Below the pieces are notes generated by a model. It did not search any database, was not told where the DNA came from, and saw only the letters and a list, made by a program, of their open reading frames with translations. The position numbers and the translations under genes were made by a program. DNA of 64,000 bases from Stenogyne calaminthoides (lineage: Eukaryota; Streptophyta; Magnoliopsida; Lamiales; Lamiaceae): NCBI GenBank assembly GCA_037126765.1, contig JBBCBC010000007.1, forward strand, positions 24,437,667 through 24,501,666. Direction: 5' to 3'. Positions 46,421 to 58,012 of this stretch are shown piece by piece (position 1 is the first letter of the stretch; every line of letters starts with the position of its first letter).

Positions 46421-47589
46421 AGGGGAAGATTACAGTTTGGACTTAAAAAATTACCGGATATTTTTATTAATCTCTATGATCAGCTCTTATATTTTATTTT
46501 GAGGATTAAATTTTTTATAGTCCTATAACTTTATATTGTTTTGAAATTGGTCCCGATTGTTTTGATTCTTTTATTTTGGTCCATAAGTTTTTTAAAATTT
46601 TGAAATTGGTCATTTTCACCTGCTGCAGCAGGTTACCAAGCAAGTAAAAACCACATATGTAATTATTTTATTTTTTTCTTTAATTTCGAAGCGTCACTTG
46701 AACTTTTTTAATCCTAGTAATTTAGGTCGGGTTTAAAACAATTTGTATATCAAAAGACAAATCGAATCATGTCGATTTACTGGGTCTAAACTAACCCAAA
46801 AATAAAAAAATTAAATCAATAAACGCAAAAAACCACTCTCCCTTCCTAAAAAAATACGAAAAAAAATCTCGATACAAATTATTTGGATTAAAAAAGTTTA
46901 GGTGACATTTAGAAACTTAAAGGAAAAAACAAAATAATTACCTAGAAGATTACAGTTTGGTGACCTGCTATAATAGGTTAAATGACCAATTTCAAATTTT
47001 TTGATAATTTACATAACCAAAATAAAAAAGTCAAACCAATCGAGATCAATTTCAAAACGAAACAAAGTTACAGGATTACAAAAAATTTAAACCCCTTATT
47101 TTGTGACACTTTTCCGTTAGAATGTCCTACTCTTGATGCAATTAGTATCATATATTCTTCCAAATTTCAAATATATTTAGTTGAATAAATCTCCCCCAAG
47201 TCCCAAGCAAAAAACCAGGATCACGATGTTTAAGTCTTTTTTCAGGAACCAATTATACCAAATCATTTAAAGGAAAAATTGAATTGGTACGCCGTGACCT
47301 TATTCATCTACTGATACATTTTTGTAATATAATATATTATAATTATTTATATTTTTACTATAATATAAATTAGACCCTTCAATATTATTATTTATGAGTA
47401 ATACATTTTATACTCTTTAATTATCATGATTAATAATCTTACTCATTAACCAATTTCACATCTTCGTGTAAAACTCATATGAAACTTGTTTATGATATAA
47501 TTTGCCAATAAAATTTTACAAGTAATTCCATTTCAATTAACAGAACAAGTATGCACGCGCCATACTGTATAACGAAAGCGAAATCCTTA
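46421..47589. repeat. Tandem duplication, copy 2, carrying an inserted TIR element
   Basis: Repeats copy 1 from AGGGGAAGATTACAGTTTGG to GTATAACGAAAGCGAAATCC (about 47565-47586). It is split by the 594-bp element 46502-47095. Copy 1 lacks that element, which gives a clean before/after comparison of the insertion site. Confidence 0.75.
46502..47095. mobile_element. 594-bp non-autonomous DNA transposon with long TIRs
   Basis: About 110 bp at each end are inverted repeats of each other: AGGATTAAATTTTTTATAGTCC on the left against the complement of GGATTACAAAAAATTTAAACCCC on the right, continuing to GAAATTGGTCATTT. Flanking TTATTTTG occurs on both sides (46494-46501, 47096-47103), an 8-bp target-site duplication. 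Copy 1 of the duplication has the empty site (TTTTATATTGTGACAC). Long TIRs suggest a MULE-like MITE, while 8 bp fits hAT, so the superfamily is open. No ORF spans it. Confidence 0.8.
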
Positions 47590-47877
47590 AACACAAGATT
47601 CCACATTTCAACATCAATGGACAAGAATATCCAACAAAACAGATTAATATCAACAACAACATCATCATGTTAATCCCTGACCCTAAAACAAAATTGCAAT
47701 TAATCCCCCAATACCAAAAAATAAATTGGGATTTGACAAATTAAAACCAACATCTCATTGATTAACCATGAATTCGCCATTAAAACTCCGGCCTCAAGGA
47801 TGTTGTCAAAACACAATAAAAACAAACCCTCAAAATCTAACCTCAGTCAATTCCAATTCCAAATCCAATTTCAAACC
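47104..47877. other. SAUR 3' flank
   Basis: To 47589 this is the end of duplication copy 2. 47590-47877 is AT-rich non-coding DNA that should include the SAUR 3' UTR; no sharp polyadenylation signal was identified. Confidence 0.5.
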
Positions 47878-48333
47878 CTAGCCCTGTGCCGCAGCATTGG
47901 AGTTATCGAACAAATAAAAAGCCGACGCAGAAGGCGAAGGCTCTTTACACATCATCTGTAAACCCGGTTCAAAACCCGGTTCAAGGACCATTTTCAAGAA
48001 CCCGTCTAACCCGGTCCGGCGGTATTTCTCCTCGTCTTGTTCTAGAAGGCGGAGGATGAAGGCGAAAAACCCGGTTTCGCAGGGGAGAGTGAGGCCGCCG
48101 GTCGGCTGAAAACCGAACTCCTCTTCGGCCTGGTCGAGGAGGGCGACGAAAACCGGGAGGTTCAAGAACCGGGTGGGGATGACGAACCGGCGGCGCTCCG
48201 GGCCGACGTAGACAGCGACGGAACCGGAGGGGGTGCGGCTGTTGGATTTCCAGCGTTTGACGAGGCGCTTCAGCCGTACGATTTGGCTGATCATGTTTGC
48301 TTTCTTTATGGCTGATTTATGTTTGATTTCCAT
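47878..48333 (-). CDS. SAUR family auxin-responsive protein
   Basis: A 151-residue intronless ORF. The start is ATG 48333 (MEIKHKSAIKKANM); upstream codons in frame lack ATG. A basic N-terminus (residues 1-35) precedes the SAUR domain (about 42-115), with GSVAVYVGPERRRFVIPTRF, LLDQAEEEFGF and GGLTLPCE, in the order and spacing of the family. A Gly/Pro tail follows (about 125-151). SAURs are short-lived auxin-induced proteins; several inhibit PP2C-D phosphatases and so raise plasma-membrane H+-ATPase activity and cell expansion. The subgroup cannot be fixed by eye. It is the only clearly intact host gene here, and its codons are GC-richer than its surroundings. Confidence 0.93.
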   Translation of the reverse strand: MEIKHKSAIKKANMISQIVRLKRLVKRWKSNSRTPSGSVAVYVGPERRRFVIPTRFLNLPVFVALLDQAEEEFGFQPTGGLTLPCETGFFAFILRLLEQDEEKYRRTGLDGFLKMVLEPGFEPGLQMMCKEPSPSASAFYLFDNSNAAAQG

Positions 48334-49330
48334 CGCAGAGAGAAAACTAAACAAGAGAACAAAAGAGAAGGCGGAAAGTTGAACAGAAAGTGAGCAGGAA
48401 ATGGCAGGATAAATTGGAGTCAGGTGTTAAGGTTACTAAATTGCCCTCCTCTTAAAATTTACTACAAAAGCCCTACGCTTTTACTCCTTTTCCTTTTTGA
48501 ATTTGAATTTCTTTTTTAAGTCGCCCACATTCACTGTTGCGCATTGGCCGCAATTAATTTCGTTGTTTATATAGTTATAGTACTAAATAAAAGTAAACGT
48601 TTTGATTATGACAAGTTATTGATATCATTAATATTATTATTTTTGCAAATTAATATTGATATTTTTGTAAATTAATATGAAATTAATATTATTATTTTTG
48701 TAAATTAATATTGATATCATTTAATATTATGATCTTAGTGTATTAGTGTACCAATTACAATTGATAAGTGTAAAAGTATGTAATGATATAAATTTTATAC
48801 TGCGAACTTATTTTACCGGAGACTTACTCATATTGTATATATCAGTGCACCATAAACATGCAATTTATTTAACTAAAACATGTGATTTGTTTTTGTTGTT
48901 ACCCGATATAGATCCGAGTAGATTAATGAGGATTGATGTGACAAGAAATCGGATAAAATAATGAATTAATTAGTTAGAACAAATGAATGCTCTAACTCCT
49001 CAATCCAACGATTAAACCTTTAATGCAATTTAAGAAAAAAAATTATTAAATGCAAAGAGATTTGTTTTTCTTAATAAATGCAAAGAGATTTGTTGAGTTT
49101 TTAGGCTCAGACTTAAGGTTTGTCCCATTTATTGTGCCTTAAAGGCAGTATTTATAGTACAATAAATGTTATTTGAGTTGGCAACATTAAATCTAACCTT
49201 GATGGATAGATTATAGCCCACTAGAAACTCGCAAGTTGTACGCAGACATAAGATTTTCTTATATTCCTTGATTTACTTCCTTATCTAGGTATGGTCCTAC
49301 CAACTACCATTGTTACAATGATGTCTTTTC
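48334..49330. promoter_or_regulatory. SAUR upstream region
   Basis: 48334-48420 is purine-rich on the plus strand, suiting a pyrimidine-rich 5' UTR for the minus-strand gene. A weak TATA-like AATTTATCC (minus) lies at about 48405-48415. No clear TGTCTC auxin-response element was found in the first 300 bp. Beyond that the DNA is AT-rich with no gene. Confidence 0.4.
48625..48725. repeat. AT-rich ~50-bp imperfect tandem repeat
   Basis: AATATTATTATTTTTGCAAATTAATATTGATAT and a close copy with TTTTTGTAAATTAATATTGATATC stand in tandem, with a partial unit between them. Confidence 0.6.
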
Positions 49331-50140
49331 TATCTAGAGGTGATCTTGTCTGGTTGGCGTGTCTGTGATAGTTGAGCTACGAACTGGGTGAGGTCGAGCT
49401 GGTTCGACCCCCAATGTACGATCTCTTCCTTGTCGGAAAACTCTATCCTGCCTTAACTGTAAGTTGCTAGCCGTAGGTCTCTCTATGTAAATTGTTGCTC
49501 GCTCGCCGAGCAAATATTTTTTCGATGAGGATGCTTCTCGGCTCTGATTCTCCGTCAAAGATAACAGCTAGTCGCAAGGTGGGACCTCTCTAGTGTGACT
49601 TCGCCAGCATGGGGAGTCATGGCATTTGGAAATAATCGTGCCTGAACAATTGCCCCCAGTTCGGCCATCGAGGTATTTCGACGGTGAAACTGGTAAGTTA
49701 GTGGACTGCTTCATCGAATTCAATGTCGAGGTCTTCTTTGTCGAGGTCAAGGATCATGTCGAGGTCGAGGCGTGGGTTGTGACCGTTGATGTTTGAAATG
49801 CTTGGGAGAGGCGTCCCTTTGATTGACGTTCCAATGGTGACTTCACATCAGAAGAAACGAAAGGTGTTTCTAGGGACACATGTCACGTTGCGATTGGCGG
49901 CTCAAGAGGTGGAAATGACGGGTCGCCTCGAAAAGAAAACACGTCTACTGTTGGTTTCTACGTGAAACTGTGTGATGACGGTGGTTGGATTCGACGCGCT
50001 CCTCTAATTGGGCGCCCCTGCGGTTTGGAGCCACGTGAGTGAGATGAGAAATCACCATTTTTTTTAGGGTTTGCACCTTGACCCCCATAAATCTTTTGGA
50101 AAACTTCCAATCGCCTCCCCCCCCCCCCACCCTCTCCCAT
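49331..50140. mobile_element. GC-richer tract, possible old LTR retrotransposon remnant
   Basis: The composition shifts from AT-rich to balanced, with phrases such as TTGCCCCCAGTTCGGCCATC and TCGAGGTCGAGG. Short minus-strand frames (for example 49334-49558) resemble nothing I can name. The style recalls plant gypsy LTR/leader sequence, but no ends, PBS or domains are visible. Confidence 0.25.
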
Positions 50141-51032
50141 ACTACTAGAAAAAATTTCTGAAGCCCTAGAGATTTAAAGGCCTATTTTCTGGCAATTTAA
50201 AAACTCTCTAATGGGGTTTCTGGCGATCTCTCCCCTTTCTCATTAGCTTCGCTTTGGTGATGTTGTGAACGGATGAAGAATTTTTATTGAGGGATCTGAG
50301 GATATGATTGGGATCTGAGATAGGTTCCAAAAAGTGCTCTAGTAGTACGAAGATTTTATTAAAAATCTTTTCACTATTTCGGCCAATTATTACATTCTCA
50401 TTGTTGCTCAATCGTGGGAGGAAACAAATATCCCAACCATACTAAAGTTTGTAGAGCTTCGTGGGGCGCCTCCTATAGTATCGCCTACCTTTTGAAGACT
50501 CAGATAGAAAGGCGCTTATTTGCTTTGGAAGCAAATTTGATCGACACCTTGAATTCTCTTTCCATATTCATCCCATTTTTATCAACAAGTTTGACATAGA
50601 GTTCATTTGAAGTAGGAAACAGTCATTTCTCTAATAGCCTTGAATTTTGATAATGTTTGACCAACTCGTTCATAACATCTCTACACACTTTTCTAGAGGT
50701 CTTTTTTTGTGAAATTAGAATCTCATAGTGGTGTAGATTCAGATAAGTCATTGTGGCTTAGTGTAGACTTCTGGGTTTACGAAGAATAAAGGGAAGTTGA
50801 CGGGGAGTCTCTCAGTTTGTGTTGGATCCACCCTTCATGCCATTGGTTTGCCATTTGCAGATGAGGGTGAGTCAGATTGCCATCAATAAGCCTAACTCCA
50901 TTCGACCCTACTCCTTGTGCTTGAGGCATTATAATTTTTTTATGGCATTGTTCGCCCCTTCGGGCTTTGTAATTGGTCATTGGCCTTATGAATGAAAAAA
51001 CTCTCTCACATTCCTTGTTCTTTTATTGCTTA
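50141..51032. other. Intergenic, possible CACTA-like terminus
   Basis: TACTACTAGAAAAAATTTCTG (50141-50161) differs by one base from the common CACTA terminus CACTACTAGAAAAAA. No matching right end or transposase is seen before 51033. A C13-type homopolymer lies at about 50116-50129. The rest shows no supportable gene. Confidence 0.3.
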
Positions 51033-52553
51033 TGTAGGTCCCGAACGGGTTTGTGAGGGCAGAAGTCTAGAGGGGAGAGGTGAATAGACTTCTGAAAACT
51101 TTTTGCAGATCGTGTGAAAGCGATTAGCATTTGATCGAGTGCAAAAGAAATCAGTTTGATCGATATCCAACTTACTAATCGCTGAAGGCGGTCGGGCTCG
51201 GTATCTATCGGTTTAACGACAGCGGAAGCTAATTTTTACCCGTGTGAAAAACCAGTTTTAATAAATCAGATTCCAAAGTCGGTCTTTCAACCAGTTGACT
51301 AAAGTGTCAAACTGATCAGATCAGAAACTTGGTGCTAGCTGATCTTAACTTAGAAAATGTATGCAACTTTAATTAAGTTGTGTGCGATTGTGGAAAACAG
51401 TTAATCAAAGTAGGTAAATGCACACAAGATTTATAGTGGTTCGGACAACCAGTCCTACGTCCACTCTTCCCTATCACAAGGGGCACCAACTAAACCAACT
51501 GGACTTAGATTATTGTGTTAGTCCAACACAGTACACCAACAGATATTTAAAGAGTTCTCACTCAACTGATCCCAGAAATCAGGACTAGAAACCCTAGTCT
51601 GGAATCTTGCTAAACAACTTAACCTAACTTTGGGTTTTGGGTAAGATTGTTTTTGTTCCAACTTTGAAATCTTTCCTAGTTTTTAAGTAGCCTATCAGCT
51701 AGATGAAAAGATTTATGTGCTAAGAACTATGGGATGAACACTTAGAAAATAATCTTCAAGTTTGTGTTCTTCGTATGAAATTTGATTATAGCTTGAGCTT
51801 CTTGATAGTTTTTTCGTCAGTTAATCTCATATTTATAGACCTCAAATCAAAGAGCCGTTGGAAGAATAATTTCATATTTATAGACCTCGAAATTGATGTG
51901 ACGCCGTTGGAGAAGCAATTTGAATTTCGTGAATAGTATTTTTTATAGCCGTTTGACAAAAGCAAAGACCAAATCCGTAATTTAAGCTCGATCATACGTG
52001 TCTTGTTCTTATTGGTTAATGAAGCACTTTTTCGGTGTTGTGTTCTACCAACTCGGGTTGACATTCTTCTTGTTCATCGACGATGATTAGGTGAAACATC
52101 GGTTTTTCACTTTGGTGTGGACCGATCAATACAACCGATCGATCTACTGATAGAGTCTTCTGGTGCCAGTTGTCTTAGCTTCAACTAGCAGACTCGACTG
52201 ATGTCGGTCTTCTGGTCTGATCTTCTGGAAGTCATCTGATCTTCAAGTCTTCTGAATTTGAACTTCATGATTTCAGCTGAGATATCTGACTTTATCAGAT
52301 CGATCTGATCTTCTATCCTTCCTTTGCCTTCTGGCCTGTCGGATATCAGCTGATCTTTTGATCTTTAGATCTGACCTATACATATTGAGGTTCCCCCTCA
52401 ATATGTGACCTATCTTCTACATCAGTTGTTCTATACAATAATTATCAACTGGTAATCTTATAACTGGTAATAAAAGCATCGATCGACAATGTGTCCGACC
52501 GGTCCTATTACATGTGTTTTAGAACTTTCATCAAAACTCTAAATTTCCCAACA
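51033..52553 (-). mobile_element. B-like LTR (diverged)
   Basis: The LTR runs TGTAGGTCCCGAACGGG...TTTCCCAACA in 1,521 bp and matches B LTR blocks (GAGGGCAGAAGTCTAGAGGGG; GTGTGAAAAACCAGTTTTA; CCACTCTTCCCTATCAC). It is shorter in the middle. A tract containing TTTATAGACCTC is duplicated at 51830-51845 and 51870-51890. The PPT follows at 52554. Confidence 0.8.
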
Positions 52554-52826
52554 ATTTCCCCCTTTTTGATGAAACCAAAACACTTTGAGAAACCAAGCAC
52601 AGTTGATAAATATAGAACAATAAAGAGCATATAATCAGAAGACAATGAGATTTTGTCTTAGGATCAGAAAATAGACTTTTCTTTCATTAGATTTATCGAT
52701 TACATATTACATCAGAAAAGTTTGAGTTTAAAAACAGCTGATCCTAAGTGGTCTTCTGATTCTTCAGTCTCTTGGCTTGTATCCTTCTGGCATTTCTCTT
52801 TGATCTTGAGGGATGTTGAAAATCTG
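52554..52826 (-). mobile_element. PPT and 3' internal remnant of a B-like element
   Basis: The minus-strand PPT (CAAAAAGGGGGAAAT) is at 52554-52570. The following AGAAGACAATGAGATTTTGTC and TGATCCTAAGTGGTCTTCTGATTC match the untranslated 3' region and ORF3 end of B1/B2. Family-C sequence starts at 52827, so the rest of this element is absent. Confidence 0.7.
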
Positions 52827-54527
52827 TGTGAGGTCCCGATTAAAACCGATTTTGCGCGTGCGGAAGCAAACATTTCATTCAATGCATATAAAACAGGGGC
52901 GAGGGCAGAGTGATTCCAATTTTTTTTGCTTATAATCAAATGCATATGGCAAGTAAGAACATAAAGCAGTAAAGAACACACGATTTTATAGTGGTTCGGA
53001 GTCCAACTCCTACATCCACTCTTCCCTATCAACAGGGGCACCTACTTAACCAACTGGACTTAGTTTAACGTGTTAGTCCAACACCCAACAGATGTTTACC
53101 GAGTTCACACTCAAACGGGACTTATCACCCTCACAGGATTGCCTACCCTCCCTTTCGGGATTGCTAGATGTTTACCGAGTTCACACTTACCTACAAACTT
53201 AACATACTGATTTGGGTAAGGTTTGTTTGGTTTCCAACTAGGTTGAGATTTTCCCTTACATTTGTTTAGCCTCAATGCTAAGGATGGAAAAATCTCTCTA
53301 AGCTTAGGATATGACATTTATGCTTAGATACAATGAAGAACACTCTTGGGTAAATTTGGATATTTAATGCTCTGTGTTCTTGAATGGAGTTGCTTGAATA
53401 TTTGGCTTTAATTTCACTTTGCAGATCCTCCATTGCTTGATAATGAAGGAAGATCTTGTATTTATAGTGTGGATTTGAATGTTACCGTTGGAAGGGGTCA
53501 CATTCAAATCCATACTATTCTGTAGCTTCTGCAGCTTTTTCAGGCTGGTTGTCTTCCTCTCATTGGTCCTTGTCAGCTGAATCTAACGGCTATATTCTTC
53601 AGGATCTTTTGAGTCTCCAGGTTTATCTGATCCTCAGCTTCTTCGAACTCAGGCTTCCTTGGACTCAGGATTCTTGATTCAAAGAGACTTCTCTTGGCCG
53701 GACCTTATCGATCGGGCATCTTGACACTTTCGAAGTGGCCGAGTTCGATTCTTCGACTTGAACATCCCGACCTTCAGTCACTAAGACTTTCGAGTTAATC
53801 GATCATCAGCGGCGTTCGATTCTCGGTGAATATGACTTCATATGACTTCTCTTGATGACTTCTTTCCCCGATCTGGTATGCAAATTTACGGTTTTCTCGA
53901 TATCGATTTCTTCTACTTTGATCGATCGACTCTCATGATCGGATCGATATAGCATCAGTCGGCCTATCGGTTTATCTGCATCGATTAGTACATCGAGTTA
54001 GCATATTAGGTTAGCATATCGGTTTAGCATTGCCCGATCTCAATCACGTCGATCTTGATCATCCGCTCATCTTCATATCGATCTTGATCACGTCGATCTC
54101 GTCGATCTCATCTGCTCCTCTTACGATCGCAACCTTTTCTCTGATCTTACGGTCGGTTTCTTTACGATCCGGTTTATGCGCTCTTACGATCACCGGATCG
54201 GCTCGTCGCATTCCGATCATCCGATCGAATCTGTTACGTCATCATCGATCTGGTCATCCGGTCATCGATCTTCGATCGGTGGCTTAGCTTTTCTTCTCTT
54301 CTGATTTTTCTCAGCTCATCAGTTGACTCCGGAACTCTTCTTACTCATCTGATCTCGTCGGTCTCTGTAAATAACCGCTGATCTCGATCATCTTAAATGC
54401 GATTTTTCGTGAGTTCCCCCTCAATTTGTTCTCTCGTTCCCCCTCAACTTGTTATCTGTAAATTAGCTTCAATAACACAAGTTGATAATGTTTTGGCATA
54501 ATTCATCAAAACTAAAATATCCCAACA
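52827..54527 (-). mobile_element. Family-C LTR, left copy
   Basis: The 1,701-bp LTR runs TGTGAGGTCCCGATT...AATATCCCAACA. The minus-strand TATA box (TATAAATA) lies at 53459-53466 and the conserved block at 52983-53030. It is nearly identical to the right copy in its first 700 bp. The part 53690-54300 differs from 55540-56190 mainly by CTG/CAG versus CG/CCG. Confidence 0.85.
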
Positions 54528-54665
54528 ATTTCTCCCTTTTTGATAATGACGCTAAAACATTAGAATATATGAATTTTTACAGAGATCGGTTTTTTGTTTT
54601 CAAAGATCAGTTCAGATGGTCACATTAAAAACTATGATCTCTTGAACTACCCGCTCTGATACCAC
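54528..54665 (-). mobile_element. 138-bp internal region with only PPT and PBS
   Basis: Between the two family-C LTRs there is only a minus-strand PPT (AAAAAGGGAGAAATT, 54528-54543), about 100 bp without ORF, and a PBS (GTGGTATCAGAGCGG on the minus strand, about 54651-54665). Such an element could be copied only with proteins supplied by others. It might be a TRIM/LARD-like non-autonomous form or an internal deletion. Confidence 0.8.
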
Positions 54666-56358
54666 TGTGAGGTCCCGATTAAAACCGATTTTGTGCGTGC
54701 TGAAGCAAACATTTCATTCAATGCATATAAAACAGGGGGGAGGGCAGAGTGATTCCAATTTTTTTTTTTTTTTTTATAAACAAATGCATATGGCAAGTAA
54801 GAACATAAAACAGTAAAGAACACACAATTTTATAGTGGTTCGGATTCCAACTCCTACATCCACTCTTCCCTATCAACAGGGGCACCTACTTAACCAACTG
54901 GACTTAGTTTAACGTGTTAGTCCAACACCCAACAGATGTTTACCGAGTTCACACTCAAACGGGACTTATCACCCTCACAGGATTGCCTACCCTCCCTTTC
55001 GGGATTGCTAGATGTTTACCGAGTTCACACTCACCTACAAACTTAACCGACTGATTTGGGTAAGGTTTGTTTGGTTTCCAACTAGGTTGAGATTTTCCCT
55101 TACATTTGTTTAGTCTCAATGCTAAGGATGGGAAAATCTCTCTAAGCTTAGGATATGACATTTATGCTTAGATACAATGAAGAACACTCTTGGGTAAATT
55201 TGGATATTTAATGCTCTGTGTTCTTGAATGGAGTTGCTTGAATATTTGGCTTTAATTTCACTTTGCAGATCCTCCATTGCTTGATAATGAAGGAAGATCT
55301 TGTATTTATAGTGTGGATTTGAATGTTACCGTTGGAAGGGGTCACATTCAAATCCATACTATTCTGTAGCTTCTGCAGCTTTTTCAGGCTGGTTGTCTTC
55401 CTCTCATTGGTCCTTGTCAGCTGAATCTAATGGCTATATTCTTCAGGATCTTCTGAGTCTCCAGGTTTATCTGATCCTTAGCTTCTTCGAACTCAGGCTT
55501 CCTTGGACTCAGGATTCTTGATTCAGTAGACTTCTCTTCAGCGGACCTTGTCGATCGAGCATCTTGACACTCAGTGACCGAGTTCGATTCTTCTAACTTT
55601 AGACATCCCGACCTTCGGTCACTAGCTTTTCGAGCTAACTGATCATCAGCAGCGTTCTGATTCTCAGTGAATATGACTTCAGATGACTTCTCTTCTGATG
55701 ACTTCTTTCCTGATCTGGTATGTAGATTTCTGGTTTTCTAATATCTGATTTCTTCTCGCCTGATCTGATCAGCTCTCATGATCATATCAGTATAGCATCA
55801 GGTCAGCATATCAATTTATCTGCATCAAATTAGTACATCAGATTAACATATTAGGTTAGCATATCAGTTTAGCACATCTGATCTCAATCACGTCTGATCT
55901 TGATCATCTGCTCATCTTCATATCTGATCTCAATCACGATCTCGGATCTCATCCTCCTCTCTTCCATCTGCAACCTTTTCTTGATCTTACGGTCGGTTTC
56001 TTTACGATCGGTTTATGCGCTCTTCGATCACCGGATCAGCTCGTGCATTCTTGATCATCCGACAGTCAATTTCGGTCATCTCCGTCATCATCCGTCTTCA
56101 TCTCATCTTCCGGTGGCTTTCTTTTCTTCTCTTCCGATTTTTCTCGGCTCATCGATTTGACTCGAACTCTTCTTACTCATCCGATCTCGATCTAAATGGC
56201 TCAACTTCCTTTGATCTCGATCATCTTCTTCTGATTTTCGTGAGTTCCCCCTCAATTTGTTCTCTCGTTCCCCCTCAACTTGTTATCTGTAAATTAGCTT
56301 CAATAACACAAGTTGATAATGTTTTGGCATAATTCATCAAAACTAAAATATCCCAACA
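54666..56358 (-). mobile_element. Family-C LTR, right copy
   Basis: The 1,693-bp LTR runs TGTGAGGTCCCGATT...TATCCCAACA and pairs with 52827-54527. TATA (TATAAATA, minus) lies near 55304-55311. A T-run of about 18 at 54758-54776 is longer than in the left copy. Flanking five bases (ATCTG left, CTTAC right) do not match, so no target-site duplication is present. Confidence 0.85.
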
Positions 56359-57761
56359 CTTACTCAACTCACATAAGCTTTCAGACTACCACAACTAGCT
56401 TACTAACTTCTCCTCTAGAGCTTTCTGACTACCTCTGTAATTTACTCACTCTTTACAACTCCAATCTCACCAACAATCACACTCAAACTACCTTCTAAAG
56501 GGTTTGGGGTTTCTTGGTTGGTTTCCAACTAGGATGAGATATCCTTTACAATAAAGTACAATGCAAAGGCTAGGATATCTCGACTAAGCTTTTGGATATA
56601 TCTTATCAAGTTAGGCTTAGTGAAATGAGCTCTCTTCAATATAAAGCACTTGGGAAATTCTTGGGTTTTCGAGTGCTTCAACTTGCAATAATAAGTTTGA
56701 GCTCTTGAGTTGCTTACAAATTTCCCGTAACCTTTCAATGTAGAAGGTCACAAGTATTTATAGGCATACACCAAGGTCACTCTTAAAAAACTATCCGTTG
56801 GAGAGATAGCTCCGAGAGTTTCCTCTTATGGTGTGTGAGAAACGACTATATTTAGGGTTTGACACTTCCTAACACGTTTTAGGCAATAACCTTTCATGTA
56901 GCCGGTCTTCACTTTTTGCAGTCTGGAACTTAGTACTTCTGACATCTTTTTTAAATGACTTGTCATTTATCATTTGTCGATATGGTATGTGTTGTCTTCC
57001 TCTTTTTGACTTTTGTCTCCGGTTAAAGGTAGACAACTCAACGACTCTTTTTGGTTATAATCTCGAGTGATATAACCTTAACAACACTTTGTCTTAGTTC
57101 CTTTTATGCGCATTTGAATGTTATGGGCAATATCTAATTTTTTCTAAGGAATCGCGATCTTCTCGATCTTGCATCCTTGGATAGATATGTTCGATGCCTC
57201 GGAACATTCGGGTTTATACTTAGCATTCAATACATTCTTGAGTCTTGATAATTCTTTGTGCTTGATATTCTTGATCTTGATTCTTGATCTTACATCTTAC
57301 GTGTCTTGAGTCTTACGAGTCTTGAGTCTTCAAAGTCTTGAGTCTTACGTGTCTTGAGGATCTTGAGTCTTCAGCGTCTTACGAATCTTCTGGATGTCTT
57401 GGTGATATCTTTGAGTCTTCATCTACAGTCTTGATTCTTGATTTCATCTTTGAGTCTTGATATCTCGATTTCTCACTTTGAGACTTGATATCTCGATTTC
57501 ATCTTGAGTCTTGATTTCTTCGTTTCATCTTGAGTCTTGAAACTTGTTTCATCTTGAAACTTGGTTTCTTGAAAACTTCTTGAGTTTTTGAATCTTGAAT
57601 CTAACCTTATCTATATCTGCTGACTATACATTTTGCAGATAACATCCTGAATACTCTAAAACTGAATCCTGACTCAACTATCAAGATTATTCTGAACATG
57701 TCATACTCAGGGTTTTGAGATCTAATCAAAATCATATCTTTATTAAATTCATCTCCCAACA
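56359..57761 (-). mobile_element. Family-A LTR fragment in reverse orientation
   Basis: This is the reverse complement of the 5' two thirds of the family-A LTR. It ends ATTCATCTCCCAACA at 57761 (the LTR start, with the canonical TG intact). The U3 AAGACTCAAG array appears as GAGTCTTGA repeats at 57280-57600. The TATA lies near 56755-56763. The 3' third of the LTR is missing where family C abuts. Confidence 0.82.
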
Positions 57762-58012
57762 ATGCTATCTTGTAAACGACTGATTTTATTATAATGTCAT
57801 AACCTAGTTTTAACAAACGGGCCCACACTGCTTTTTCATAACTTATATTTGTCATTAATATTTTCCGCTGCAAAATGTAATACTTATGTTTGTCGTTATA
57901 TTTTTAAAAAAAGAACTTTTTAAGCTCAGATTTTACAATCACTAAGTGGCGACCCGAGTTTAGAGTGTCGAAGGTGCAAGAGCCGGCATTCTGGATTCGG
58001 GGCGTTACAGAG
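57762..58012. mobile_element. Possible LTR end remnant
   Basis: Phrases such as ATTTTCCGCTGCAAAATG and TTCGGGGCGTTACAG resemble the end of plant gypsy-type LTRs (GGGCGTTACA). No PBS follows. Assignment is weak. Confidence 0.25.

Noticed and set aside
48334..48354. Extending the SAUR reading frame upstream to a seven-residue longer protein.
   Set aside because: The extra codons begin with TTG and lack an ATG. The ATG at 48333 fits SAUR N-termini.
49334..49558. A 74-codon minus-strand frame as a gene.
   Set aside because: No recognisable domain, no promoter context, and it lies in a tract resembling old LTR sequence.
50094..50135. Poly-C run as a telomere- or origin-like feature.
   Set aside because: It is a simple homopolymer next to a possible transposon end. 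No repeat unit is present.
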